Positions 9,916 through 20,357 of a stretch of DNA of 32,052 nucleotides are shown here, in pieces (position 1 is the first letter of the stretch; the number at the start of each line of letters is the position of its first letter). Origin of the DNA: Schoenoplectus triqueter (lineage: Eukaryota; Streptophyta; Magnoliopsida; Poales; Cyperaceae); the NCBI GenBank assembly GCA_964058805.1, contig CAXKVV010001730.1, positions 1 to 32,052 on the forward strand, written 5' to 3'. Both the position numbers and the translations under genes were made by a program. The notes below the pieces were generated by a model. The model ran no database searches. It saw only the letters and a program-made list of their open reading frames with translations, and was not told the DNA's origin.

Positions 9916-10040
9916 GGTGTGATAAACAATCCTGATTCCGTTGTAGGTGTGTGCGCTCAGGAAGACGAGACAAAATTAATCAAAGCGTGTTAAATCATTT
10001 GTCTCATCTCTAACATCTCACAATTATTATTCAAAAAATA
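9916..10040 (+). repeat. 125-bp direct repeat, copy 2
   Basis: It is nearly identical to 9354-9478; the substitutions fall in the ATCATTTGTC and CATCTCTAAC portions. It ends 173 bases before the permease B start codon, so it lies in or beside the promoter. The inner stem is one base pair longer here (GAGACAAA/TTTGTCTC). Confidence 0.95.
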
Positions 10041-10213
10041 TATCATTGTATATGACGTCAGTAGTCTTCCAATATTCTTTGCGAAATCTCTTACTTATAA
10101 TCTTGTGCATACGTAGCTAGTGTTAATTGCTTTCGTTGTAAAATATCCATAACCAAGCTATAGCCTATAACTATAGGCCTTCTTCTTCGCTGCTTCTATC
10201 TGATTTATTTTTC
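10041..10213 (+). promoter_or_regulatory. Core promoter and 5' leader of permease B
   Basis: A perfect TGACGTCA (10053-10060), the palindromic ACGT-core site bound by plant bZIP factors including the TGA class, lies about 154 bases before the start codon. TATAAT at 10096-10101, about 113 bases before the ATG, is a possible TATA box. A CT-rich leader (CTTCTTCTTCGCTGCTTC) precedes the start codon. The motif assignments are inference. Confidence 0.5.
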
Positions 10214-12746
10214 ATGAGTATGGCTGAAGTTCGGGAAATTCAACTCCACAACCAAGGTTTCTCTCTCTCGCTCTCTCTATGCGTGCTTCCATTTAATTGA
10301 GCTCTAATTGGGTCTATTAGTTAGCTAATAAAACTATACATATACATATATATATATATATAGTATACGTGTCAAAGTGTAAACGATTCTCTAAATTGAA
10401 GCGGTCCCCTCCTGATCTCCTATTATATAAAGGCTAATTGAGCATCTTATCTAGTATTTGGGGCTCATTTGTCAGCGAGTACGTAGTTCCGTGAGGGTAT
10501 ATATTCTTATAGTTGAAACGTTGGGCTCATAATAGTTTGTTATTGAACTAATTGACCTTATGACCTCACAAATTGTAAAAAGAAGAGAAGACAGTGATTA
10601 ATCTCAAGCTTCATGTGATTAATTTACTTTGCAAGATCTTTGAGTGATTAAATTCTTAATAGCTTAGATATAATTGGATTATCTGAGACAGCTATTCACT
10701 ATTCACAAATTATCTCATGATTCGAGGATTTAATTATCTAGCCTTCTTCATCTTGAATTATCTAACACAATGTTATAATTCTATTTTTTTTATGGTTGAA
10801 ATCATAGAATTCACTTAATTTGAGATTCTTATTCACTGGAGGGTTATTATTAATTGTATGCGCTCTAGTCTAGTTTTATCACGTTTTGGGCTAGAAATGC
10901 TAGAATTTAAAATGAATGAAAAGCAACTGTAGTGTTGACAGCAGTATCGTTAATATCGATTCTGTCATATATTATCTCATTGAATGAAGAGAGAGATTTG
11001 GTTTAAGACTAAACAACTGCATGTTGCCTTACTAAACAATTGAGTGATTCCTTAAATTTTAGGAGCAGCAACTAGTCTCCATCAGCCTGAAAGGACATTT
11101 TTATTTTAATATTTTCTTAAGAGCAGCTTGCACGGCACCTGTCCTGAAATGACTCGGCAGAGAATCTGTGGTAGTTTACAGAGCAACCATTTACTTATTT
11201 TGTTTTGAATTACAAATTTACAATCCTATTTTCACAAACTAATTTTAAGACATCTCGCTTTGGAATTATCAACATTTAAACTTTTGAATACAGTCTCTGC
11301 ATTAATTTGTCTATAGGCGTATAAACTCCTCAATATTTATGAAAATAAGATGTACATTAGATATGTAGGCTGATGTGATTTTCTCCTCAACTTAAAACAA
11401 ACTATTTTTGTAAATTTTCTAAAAAAAGAATAGGTAATACACATGCCATGTGAAAATGCATAGTAAAGGACCTACAAAATTCAAGAACATATGCAGTGCC
11501 TTTCCTGCTTCCATATATATGCATTATTAAAAACTGATCAGTGCTTCTTTTTTTTGTACTTGCTCTTTTTATGTATACAGGTCATCCCAGCCACAATCGG
11601 GGGGACTTACCAGCATCAGCTTCAACAAAAGATCATGTTATTAATCTTCCTCAACAAAATCATGCCACAATACCGGCCTTGCAGCCACCATCACAGCCAG
11701 AAAAAATGATCTCCAGTTCATCTCATTCAATACTCAAGAACTGGGGGTGGTGGATTTTGGTGTTGCTGAATATCATGTCTGTTCTTGCTGGCCAAACTGT
11801 GGCCACTCTTCTTGGCCGATTTTACTTCAATGAAGGCGGCAACAGCTTGTGGATGGCAACCATAATACAATCGGCCGGTGCACCGCTTCTAATATTACCC
11901 CTTCTTCTCATTCCCAAAAAGTCATCCGTTGCCCGGCCTCCATTACGCAAAATTGTTTCTATTTATGTTGTGCTTGGCTTTATAGTAGCAGCCGACAATC
12001 TCATGTACTCATATGGTCTACTCTACCTTCCTGTGTCGACATACTCCCTTATCTGTGCCACTCAACTCGGATTTAATGCAATTTTCTCTTACTTCATCAA
12101 CAAGCAAAAATTTACAGCTCTGATTTTCAACTCAGTTGTGCTCCTCACCTTCTCGGCCGCACTTCTTGGTGTGAATTCAGATTCTAATGACTCGAACATA
12201 CCTAAAGACAAGTATCCTCTTGGCTTTGTGCTAACTATAGGTGCATCGGCCACGTTCTCGCTTATTGTTTCTCTCGTGCAATTGACATTTGAAACGGTTA
12301 TAAAAACCCAAACTTTCTCATGGGTTTTAGAATTACAGATGTACGTCGGCACGGTTGCAAGTCTTGTAACAGTGGCCGGTTTGTTCATATCAGGTGAATG
12401 GAAAAACATCACAGCAGAGTTTCAAGGGTACAAAACAGGAAAGGCCTCCTATGCCTTGACCTTGGTTGGGACTGCAGTTGGTTGGCAAGTTTTTTCCGTT
12501 GGACTTACCAGCTTGATCTCCTTGATCTCATCATTGTTTGCTAATGTGATTAGTACCCTCTCTCTGCCGCTCATACCAATTTTTGCTGTGATTTTCTTCC
12601 ATGATGGGATGAATGGTGTTAAGGTAGTGGCCATGTTGATTGCGATATGGGGGTTCTTATCTTATATTTATCAGCACTATCTGGACGATTCAAAAGCTCA
12701 GAAGAAAGCCAAAGAAAATGACCTGAAGGATGTCAATCAGAGTTGA
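10214..12746 (+). CDS. Purine permease B (PUP family, PUP11-like), two exons
   Basis: This is a tandem paralogue of permease A and likewise a predicted proton-coupled importer of purine-type bases, cytokinins or related compounds. The proposed join is 10214-10256 and 11581-12746, giving 402 residues. Exon 1 encodes MSMAEVREIQLHNQ plus one base (donor AAG|GTTTCT); the 1324-bp phase-1 intron ends at ATGTATACAG, and the joined frame reads GHPSHNRG. A hydrophilic N-terminal stretch of about 68 residues precedes ten predicted membrane segments. Landmarks are LAGQTVATLLGRFYFNEGG, DNLMYSYGLLYLPVSTYSL, ALIFNSVVLLTFSAALLGV and SLFANVISTLSLPLIPIFAV. The C-terminus is lysine-rich. The EIQLH motif at the start is typical of this subfamily as I remember it, which supports the first exon. 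An in-frame ATG at 10220 is an alternative start. An open frame beginning at 11541 runs through the intron end and is not the likely product. The substrate cannot be told from sequence. Confidence 0.94.
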
Positions 12747-12832
12747 ATCAATGTTCAAAAGAAAGGGTATGCATATTTATAACGATAAGATTAAAGATGG
12801 ATTGTTGTTTTATATTCCTAGTTTGTGTAGCA

Positions 12833-12838
12833 AATAAA
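12833..12838 (+). terminator. Poly(A) signal candidate, permease B
   Basis: AATAAA lies 87 bases after the stop codon, in the expected 3' flank position. A small frame overlapping the stop (12743-12976) has no family features and is taken to be 3' UTR. Confidence 0.5.
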
Positions 12839-13853
12839 TTACATGTATACACCAAAATGGGTCGTTGTAAATATGTCCAATATGCTTCCCGGGGTTTGAG
12901 TTTCATTACTGCTTTTCCGGAGGGGACAACACTCTGTAAACAATTAGTACAATTTGAAATACAAATATGGGTTTAAATTTAAAGCAGACTTATATTTGCA
13001 TGGAGCCCTCACAAGTATAGTTTCCGGGCTTACAATCCGACCAGGATCATTCATTGGGTCCAGTAAGAAAATATATCAAGATAAGAGGCTTACTTGAAGA
13101 CTTGGTATTGTTACTCTGCAAAAACACATGTTAACTGTGCATATATGCCCTCAGAAGTATGTAACTGCTAATTAATTATTAGACTTAATCCGAAGATTAT
13201 GAGAACTTAATCTGTTCTGAATTGCTCTGATGCTGCATTTGGATATGACATCAGTTCTATAGTACTGGGTTTTGTGGTTCTCTCAAAAGAAATATTTTTC
13301 AAGGATTTTAAGTTTTTTTTTTCCTTCTTTTGTTTAATTTCTACTCGGATCAACTTGGTGGGCTTTTCAGCGGATAGGCCTCATACTTAATTGGGCCGGA
13401 GCTTATCTTCAGACGATTATTCCGGGCCTAATCTCAGACATTATATTCCCCGCTGGGATTTTCTTCTTTCAGATCAGGACAACACTTTTGTTTTTAATAA
13501 ATTTTTGCATTTCGTTATCAGGTATAAATATTTTAATAATTAGATACAAGCATATTTGTGACTAGATACAAATGCTCGTATGTATCTATATGAACACTAA
13601 AGAGTATTTCGCATTTTAGCTTGGGGCTCAGCCGCTCAGTCATACAAGCCATGGTAGTGCAACTTCAATCACCAAATATAAAACAAAATTAAGGTATAAA
13701 CACCGTCATTGACCAGTACAAATATAATTTTAATCCGGTATGAACAGCGCTTTCACATGAAGATATTCGAAAATAAATATTTAAAATAGTATTTTTTTTA
13801 TAGATAAACATACTTCACATCTGAAGTATGAAGACCCTTCAATGACACAAAAG
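12839..13853. other. Intergenic, nothing recognised
   Basis: This is the 3' flank of permease B followed by ordinary sequence. No coding frame, RNA gene or clear element end is visible. Confidence 0.5.
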
Positions 13854-14063
13854 TAGAGGTGGCAGAATCTGATCCGACCCGAGAAATCTGTCCGACCCGT
13901 CCGGATCCGAACTATTTTTTTAAGAAAGTCAACTCTACCCGACCCGATCAGAACCCAACCCGGCCTGACTTGATTTCTTTCAAAAAGTCAAACTGATCCG
14001 ACCCGACCCGCCCGACCCGAACCCAACCCAACCCCGACCCGACCCGCCCGATTGCCACCTCTA
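13854..14063. mobile_element. hAT-type miniature element with clear target duplication
   Basis: The ends are perfect over 11 bases, TAGAGGTGGCA at the left and its reverse complement TGCCACCTCTA at the right. The flanks CACAAAAG (13846-13853) and CACAAAAC (14064-14071) match at 7 of 8, the signature of a hAT insertion. The 210-bp interior is rich in GACCCG repeats. It is non-coding. Confidence 0.85.
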
Positions 14064-14144
14064 CACAAAACTAAAGGCGTTATACATGCTTTATTACAAT
14101 TTTAAAAATTGAAAAATACAATTAAGGAATGAAGTATGAACATG

Positions 14145-14363
14145 CGGATCCGTATTTGCTGCCATAAAAAAAAATACTGCCGTAGTTTTTGAGACGCCAG
14201 ATGAAATTTGGATGGTCCGATTTAGTTTCACGAGGTGTATTATTTAAGTGGGTCCTACGATTTAGTTGGAGGTATATTATTTGAGTGGGTCCTACTCACC
14301 GTAGACTTAAAAAAAATGCTGACATCGGTACCATAGAGAAAGTATAGCGGCAGATACGTTTTC
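14145..14363. mobile_element. Mutator-like miniature element
   Basis: The terminal regions CCGTATTTGCTGCCATA (left) and, on the other strand, ACGTATCTGCCGCTATA (right) are alike. The element is flanked by ATGAACATG (14136-14144) and ATGAACATA (14364-14372), a 9-bp duplication matching at 8 of 9. Nine-base duplications are typical of Mutator-like elements. A tandem duplication of about 38 bases (14219-14258 and 14259-14295, ending GTGGGTCCTAC) lies inside. No transposase is present. Confidence 0.65.
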
Positions 14364-14685
14364 ATGAACATACATTTGAATTACGAACATCTTTTTTCAT
14401 TTTTGGAAAGACACTTACGCAGTTTCCATCAATGAAAAGAATGTTTAATTGAGGGATATTTCTCGAGGACTTTTTATAAGGGGAGGTGGTTCATCCTCAA
14501 AAACTATATATCTACTTCATTTTTTAAATAAAATATAGTAATGTGGAAACGAGTTTTAAAAATGAAAACAATTTTCAACAGGAGAGTTAAATATAATAAT
14601 ATAGAGAAAAATCAACAGAAATAATTCTTCCGCGTATATCAGATATTATATCTTCGATGTTTTGCATATTGACGTTAGCTACAAG

Positions 14686-15113
14686 TAGGGCTGCATATTA
14701 TATCTTCGAAACTTATTCAGTGTTCGATTTGATTTTAGTTCGAGTTCGATTCGATAACTTTTTAATGAACTAGTTCGAGTTCGATTCGTAATAGTTCGAT
14801 ATATAGTTATTTGCAAATATTTTAACTATTTAGTCAATAATATATATAATAATATAATTATTTTATTATAAAATTAATAAGATATTATTAATTTATTATT
14901 ATATTAGTAATTTTTCAAATATTAATATTCAATTAATAAAATATTATTTTTATCTCTAGTTATTTATGTCAATACGAAAATAAATATAAAAATTAAAATC
15001 ATTGAGTTCATTTAGAATTCGATTTCAGTTCGAATTTGATTTAGTTCAAAATGATTTTAAATCAAACTCAAACACTAATTAGTTGGATCGAATTCGATTT
15101 GTTTGCGGCCCTA
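14686..15113. mobile_element. hAT-type element, AT-rich core
   Basis: The ends are TAGGGCTGCA (left) and, on the other strand, TAGGGCCGCA (right). They are flanked by GCTACAAG (14678-14685) and GCTACCAA (15114-15121), matching at 6 of 8. The interior has repeated GTTCGAGTTCGATTCG-like motifs at both sides of an AT-rich core. A diverged relative of the core occurs at 8435-8560. Confidence 0.75.
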
Positions 15114-15121
15114 GCTACCAA

Positions 15122-15826
15122 GAAAAGTGTATCAATTTAAAAATAAATAATTCCGGTTATATTAAAGCTCCGAGTCTGAGAGACGTACCTGTTCTCGGTT
15201 GAAACTTCTTATTTTCCAAGGTAATGGAAGTTAAGTTAGCTTAAAAAGGGAAATGACAAAGTTGAAATGAATACTTAGTTACATATCGCGGAACTTTGAA
15301 TCTCAGAATGCATTATTATGATGAAACCGATTAAACTATCAAATATGCTGAATTGCTGATACCTGTCCATATTGATTTCTCGATAATATTTCCTCTTGAC
15401 AAGCCGTAGATCGGTTAGAAAGTCTTACACACGTTACATCACTTTATCACAATAATAAATACAGCAGGCTCATAATCTCTTTGTAAGACTAAAAGTGGAA
15501 AAAGGAGATTTTAATAATGGATCTATTGCTTCCGGGGCAATAAGTTTCTATTACAAAATGTTAAGTGTCAGCCTCATCTGGTAAAGAGATGACTACCAAG
15601 CCTCCATGGCAGCTTGAGAGACAAAAAGAGTGTCGCTCTTAGGAAAAGGATAACCAAATAATAATGGAATACAAAATTTGACAAAGGTTGCTTGCTAATT
15701 CACATTTTCAACTTCCTACTCATATAAATCCATAAATTCAGTAATTACTGTCTAACCCTCAATTTCCAAATGTCTGCGCGGTGCATGTAGCATCAATGAA
15801 TTTTGCAGGGAACCACTATATACATT
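15122..15826. other. Intergenic, nothing recognised
   Basis: AT-rich to mixed sequence without a coding frame or recognised repeat. Confidence 0.5.
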
Positions 15827-16725
15827 CACTAGAGGAAAAAAAAGTTTTCTCAAAAACTTTTAACATTCGCATCGGCTTTTTAAAACATTAACATCGGCAA
15901 TACATTTTCGCATCGGCCTGGCAGATGCCAAAAATAATTTGCATCCACATGGCTCATGTCAAATATATTTATTAGGATTGGTTTTACTAATGTAAATGTA
16001 TTCATACGATAGATCTTCATGTGCATCGGTCTGACCGATGCAAAAGAAAATATTAGAATCGGGATAACCGATGCTAATAATTTTTTAGTAAGAAAAACAC
16101 GAGATTTTACTTGATCTTGTTATATCTCTATTTTCACAATGCAAATATGCAAGACCAACCCTTATATAGTAAGAATAATATCACTTTATAAAAAATATCT
16201 TCCATTTTTACTCAATATTAGCTTGCAAAATTAAATTGCAAGACCAAACTATGTAGCGCACTTAAAGATATTTTGTCCAAAGTTTAAGTCCAATGGCGCT
16301 ACTTTTTCCCTCCAATTTTTTTTGTCTAGTAATTTTATTTTTTTCCTTTATTTTTGGAAAAATATTCCAATACTAAATGAATTACCACTATATCTTTTTT
16401 AAGTACAAATACCATATGAGTGTGGAGTTCTGGTTTCGGAATACTAATTGTTTTTCTCATATTTCATGTTGTAATTTTTTTTTGAGGAAATTCATAATGT
16501 TGTGATTAGATATTAGTTTTTGAAGTGAAGCCATATTCCATTTGATGGATTTAATTAACCTTCCTAAATATTTTTAATTAGGATATATGGGTTAAGCATC
16601 ACTTGGTCAGTGCATTTTTTTGTCTTTTATTTTTGAATTATGATTATTCTAGTACAAAATATTGTTAATTTTGAATTATGATTTTTCTCTTAAAATTTTA
16701 TTTTGCTTCAAATTTTCCTCTAGTG
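15827..16725. mobile_element. Non-autonomous CACTA (En/Spm-type) element
   Basis: The left end CACTAGAGGAAAA is matched exactly by TTTTCCTCTAGTG at the right end, a 13-bp terminal repeat starting with the diagnostic CACTA. The flanking triplets are ATT and ATG, two of three matching the expected 3-bp duplication. The left subterminal region, to about 16080, carries several GCATCGG/CCGATGC motifs in both orientations, including the hairpin GCATCGGTCTGACCGATGC at 16023-16041, as is typical of CACTA subterminal repeats. At 899 bp with no transposase frame, it would need an autonomous partner to move. Confidence 0.9.
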
Positions 16726-17375
16726 ATGCTACAAAAATGACAAAATTCCCACCAATAATTTCAGAGATTTCATTCTCAAACGATTATTTCACGAATATAT
16801 ACAATCTAAATCTGATGTAACCCGATTAATATGAATAGTTGGATGTAGCTCAAAATAAATCTGCACCCTTACTTCGAGGTTTAACCCATAAACTCCTAAA
16901 CTCACCTTTACCTCCTCCCTACCCATTCTCTCTCTCATAACTCTGGTCTCTACAGCGGCGCCGCTCTTATGCGACTCACCCTCTTTGTCTTCGCCCTACC
17001 ATCACTCTCTCGCCCTGGAGAGGGCATCTCGTACGGCATTGATGCATATTACATACACCAATTTTAATTTGGTTCTACAAAAATATTGCAGAATAAAGAT
17101 AATAATTATATTGTTTTTCAAACTAACAAGATTTGTCCATACTATTCATAACTAATCAAGCAGAACGGGATCGATCATTATGATTGCAAGAATAAAAGTA
17201 AGTTGAGTTTTAATTCGTTTGGTTTAGCCATTTAGGAATGGAAGACACGATGTCAAATATTAAATTCAATGGACCAACCAACGAAATCATTGCCGGGACC
17301 AGAGACAAATAAATCAATCTCTTTCCTATATTTACTTTTCCTCCATTTCAACTTGTGAAGTAACAGTCTAACGCC
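16726..17375. other. Intergenic with a GC-richer patch
   Basis: Bases 16890-17045 are richer in C than their surroundings (CCTCC, CTCTCTC and a GGCGCC site). They might be a remnant of a gene leader or exon, but no protein motif is readable. The rest is plain AT-rich sequence. Confidence 0.4.
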
Positions 17376-17640
17376 TGGAAGAACCCGAACCGATCTGAGA
17401 AATCCGTCCGATCCGTCTAGATCTGAATCCGATTCGATCTAATTTTAAAAAAAAAATCAATCCGATCTAACTTGACCCGACTCTTAAAAAACTTCCATAG
17501 CTTAACTAGCTTATCTATTAAAGATATAAAAAAAATACAACATATAAATTGATTCGACCTGATTTTTTTAAAAAATCAAACTAATCCGACCTGTCCATCC
17601 AAACCTGAACCCAAACCGACTTGCCTGATTGCCACCTCTA
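17376..17640. mobile_element. Degenerate hAT-type element, same group as 13854-14063
   Basis: The right end GATTGCCACCTCTA is identical to that of 13854-14063, and the interior carries the same CCGACC/CCGATC repeats. The left terminus has lost its TAGAGGTGGC. The flanks AACGCCTG (17370-17377, overlapping the damaged left end) and AACGCCAC (17641-17648) support an 8-bp target duplication. Non-coding. Confidence 0.65.
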
Positions 17641-17648
17641 AACGCCAC

Positions 17649-18505
17649 CGATCCCATGCGGCTTGGGATGCAATGTTGGGCTTAGTGGACCTTGAAAATG
17701 AGAAAAAATACATGAGCTTATTTAGAGTAATTGTTTAGTTGGGCATATAGTTTTATATTACTATTGAAAAATGAGGGAGAGTAAGATTACTAAATATCAA
17801 ATCCTTCTGTGGTGCCATTCGGTTGCCAAGTTTGCTTAGAAGAGTTAACAGCAAAATGTGGTTAACATTCTAGGTTTACAGAATCACGGTGTATTATTAT
17901 ATAGTAGCAGAGAGCATGATAAACAGCTAGACAAATCGTTATCCTGTACAGCGCTGGACAAATCCCAGTGTAATGCAAGGGGCCCCATTTCTTTCTGCTG
18001 TTGAGATTTGTATTAGACCTAATTTTAATCAATTCGCATGGCCTACGTTTCAGTACGCATAAAGTAACTGTTTATATTATTTTTTTCATGAATCTAAAGG
18101 ACACTATTGTGATCATCCTGCCCTCAGTGCAAATAAGATTGTTGTGATTCGACAATTATCGTACGCATACAACACTCTAGTGGAGTCTGGACCCAATTTT
18201 AATACATCCACAGCCTTCTTTTGGCTATCACATTAGCAATGCTGGAGAGCATGAAAACCTAAATTATGGCATATCGAATAATGGAGCTGAAATAACAAAA
18301 TTCATTTGCAATCTATTTATTGAATGAGGACCCATCAACAAGTGATTATCATAACAATTTTGACAACAAATTTAAAATAAAAATAAAAAATAATATAGTC
18401 ATATTCTTGATTGATCTAATCGTGTTTGAAATAACATATAATTTAAGTATCAAACAATATTTCATCAAAAATCATTTAAAATGCATGAAATTATAGCAGT
18501 CCTAA
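17649..18505. other. Intergenic, nothing recognised
   Basis: AT-rich sequence with no coding frame, RNA gene or repeat that I can support. Confidence 0.5.
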
Positions 18506-18820
18506 TTTAGTGACCTTTAATGAAATATCAAGTGACATTTAACTTGCCTAAAATTTGAAACAAAAATCAATTTATAAGTTTAGATAATTTCTTTAACATT
18601 TTCTTATTTTAATATTTTTTCAAATATATTTGAAAATTCATTATCAAAGCATATATCCCACCATAATTATTTTTCTTCCACAATATTTGAAATTCACGTA
18701 ATTCAACGACCAACAATTTAATTTAAAGGCATTTGATGAAAGATCAAATGATACTCAAATTGTATGAAATTTGAGCACAATTAATGTTAGGCAAGTTAAA
18801 TGTCATTAAAGGCCACTAAG
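18506..18820. repeat. Foldback with both inverted and direct internal repeats
   Basis: The left arm (TTTAGTGACCTTTAATG ... ACATTTAACTTGCCTAA) matches the reverse complement of the right arm ending at 18820, with about 12 extra bases in the left arm. In addition 18511-18566 resembles 18727-18782 in direct orientation, sharing ATGAAA, ATCAA and AAATTTGA in order. It is probably a small DNA transposon that suffered internal duplication. No target duplication was identified. Confidence 0.6.
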
Positions 18821-20069
18821 TTCAAGAAATGTTTGTAAAAAAATTCTATCTTTAATTTTTTTTATGAATTTATTTAGAGATTGATTATCAAGGTTATCAA
18901 AATAGTTAGTTGTTAATTAAGGATCCCCCACCCTTATAATAATAGCCTAACACTCAGCTAGAATTTTTGAATTGTGAACTAGAATACCCAAGTACTTGCT
19001 ATTGACCCTGTGCATGTTTGGCATAATGTTGGCGCCATTAATTACTGTAATTGAACAAAAGGGATCAAGATCCTTGTCATTATTTGCAACTACAGCTGGA
19101 TGGCAGGATGAAAACAGTAGCTGAAAATTGAATTAGCAAGACTACAGTATTCAATTAACAAATAAGCACATGATCTCAATGCAAGTAGGCTATAACTAAG
19201 CCTTAAATCATCGCCTTCTAAGTAGTTAGATTTCACCACTTAATGAACAGTCCTTTCTTTTAGTAAATAATAATGGTCCCTTCAATTACAAGACTGATCC
19301 TATATTTTTTTTATAATAAATAACAACAATGTAAGATAGTTAAAAGTATAATATAGTTCATTTTGTGCTATTTTGTTTGCATTAAAAAAATTGGGTAACT
19401 TCCATATTTATGTCTGTAATTCTTAAGTTCTAAAGCAAATCGAATTAAAGATGAAATCAAATTGTTAAACTTTAAATATTCACAAGAAAATCTTTTGACA
19501 GGTTTTAATCTTACAACCTTCCCATGAAATATTTGGTAATAAATGCCTCTCCCTAACAGAGCTCCTCGCAAAATCCACTGTGAGTACTAATTACAGGCGA
19601 GAAACTTTCAATTTTTGTAACCTCAGAAGCCTAGAAAAAAAATCCTACTTCAAACATAACTCAACTAAGTTCTAACATTGTTATGAGTGTTCTTTTTATA
19701 TAAAAAAAATGATACTAATCACCAACCTCACATTTCTTCGTAAAAATATATATATTTTTGTCTTTTAAACGGATACTAATCACTACCACCCTTTCTTTCT
19801 AGGGGGTAACAAAAAAAGTCTTAAAAATAAAAAGAAATGTGTTGTATTGCTTACACTACAATAAACAGCACACAAATAACAAACATATCTCTAGGTCTTA
19901 GAATTTATCACATCAATTTTCCCAAACATCATGTCAACTATCTAAAAACCACTATTTTTAAAAAAACATCTATGGAATCTCCGACTCATCTTGACCGTCA
20001 TCATCCTCAATTTCTAGTACTTCGTTCCTGAAATGAGCAATTCTAATTCACATGTAGTCTCTGCCCAGA
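18821..20069. other. Intergenic, nothing recognised
   Basis: AT-rich sequence. The small frames near 19368-19571 and 19837-20031 have no family features and look like chance. Confidence 0.5.
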
Positions 20070-20191
20070 CAGAGGCAGAATCAAGATTAAAGAATATGGA
20101 AGGTCTGATACTTATATTTTATTATTAAAATTATACAATAACTATTCAATTTTAAATTAACAGAGGGGCCGCCCTTGCTGGTCCACCCCTC
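20070..20191. mobile_element. Short hAT-like remnant
   Basis: CAGAGGCAGAATCAAG at the left and GCTGGTCCACCCCTC at the right resemble the ends of the widespread plant hAT-like repeats. No target duplication is evident, so this is probably a truncated or decayed copy. Confidence 0.35.
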
Positions 20192-20357
20192 CTCATATAT
20201 CATAATAAAAATAGTTTAGAGTATAATTGTTGTTGTAATAAACTATTAGAATCTGAAAAGGATAAACTTATTATAAATTAACCATAATTGTCAAGTAACA
20301 ACTGACAATAAAAAATGGCAAAAAAATAAACTTTGTTATCTGCATCCAAATCAATAA

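Noticed and set aside
9354..10040. The 125-bp repeats as LTRs of a retrotransposon
   Set aside because: They are short, do not begin TG and end CA as a unit, have no primer-binding or polypurine site that I can see, no internal coding sequence and no flanking duplication.
11541..11580. Start of permease B at the ATG at 11541
   Set aside because: This is the pyrimidine-rich end of intron 1 read in frame (MLLFFVLALF); exon 1 at 10214-10256 joins in phase and gives a better N-terminus.
16890..17045. GC-richer patch as a gene exon
   Set aside because: No frame in it gives a recognisable protein and no convincing splice sites bound it.
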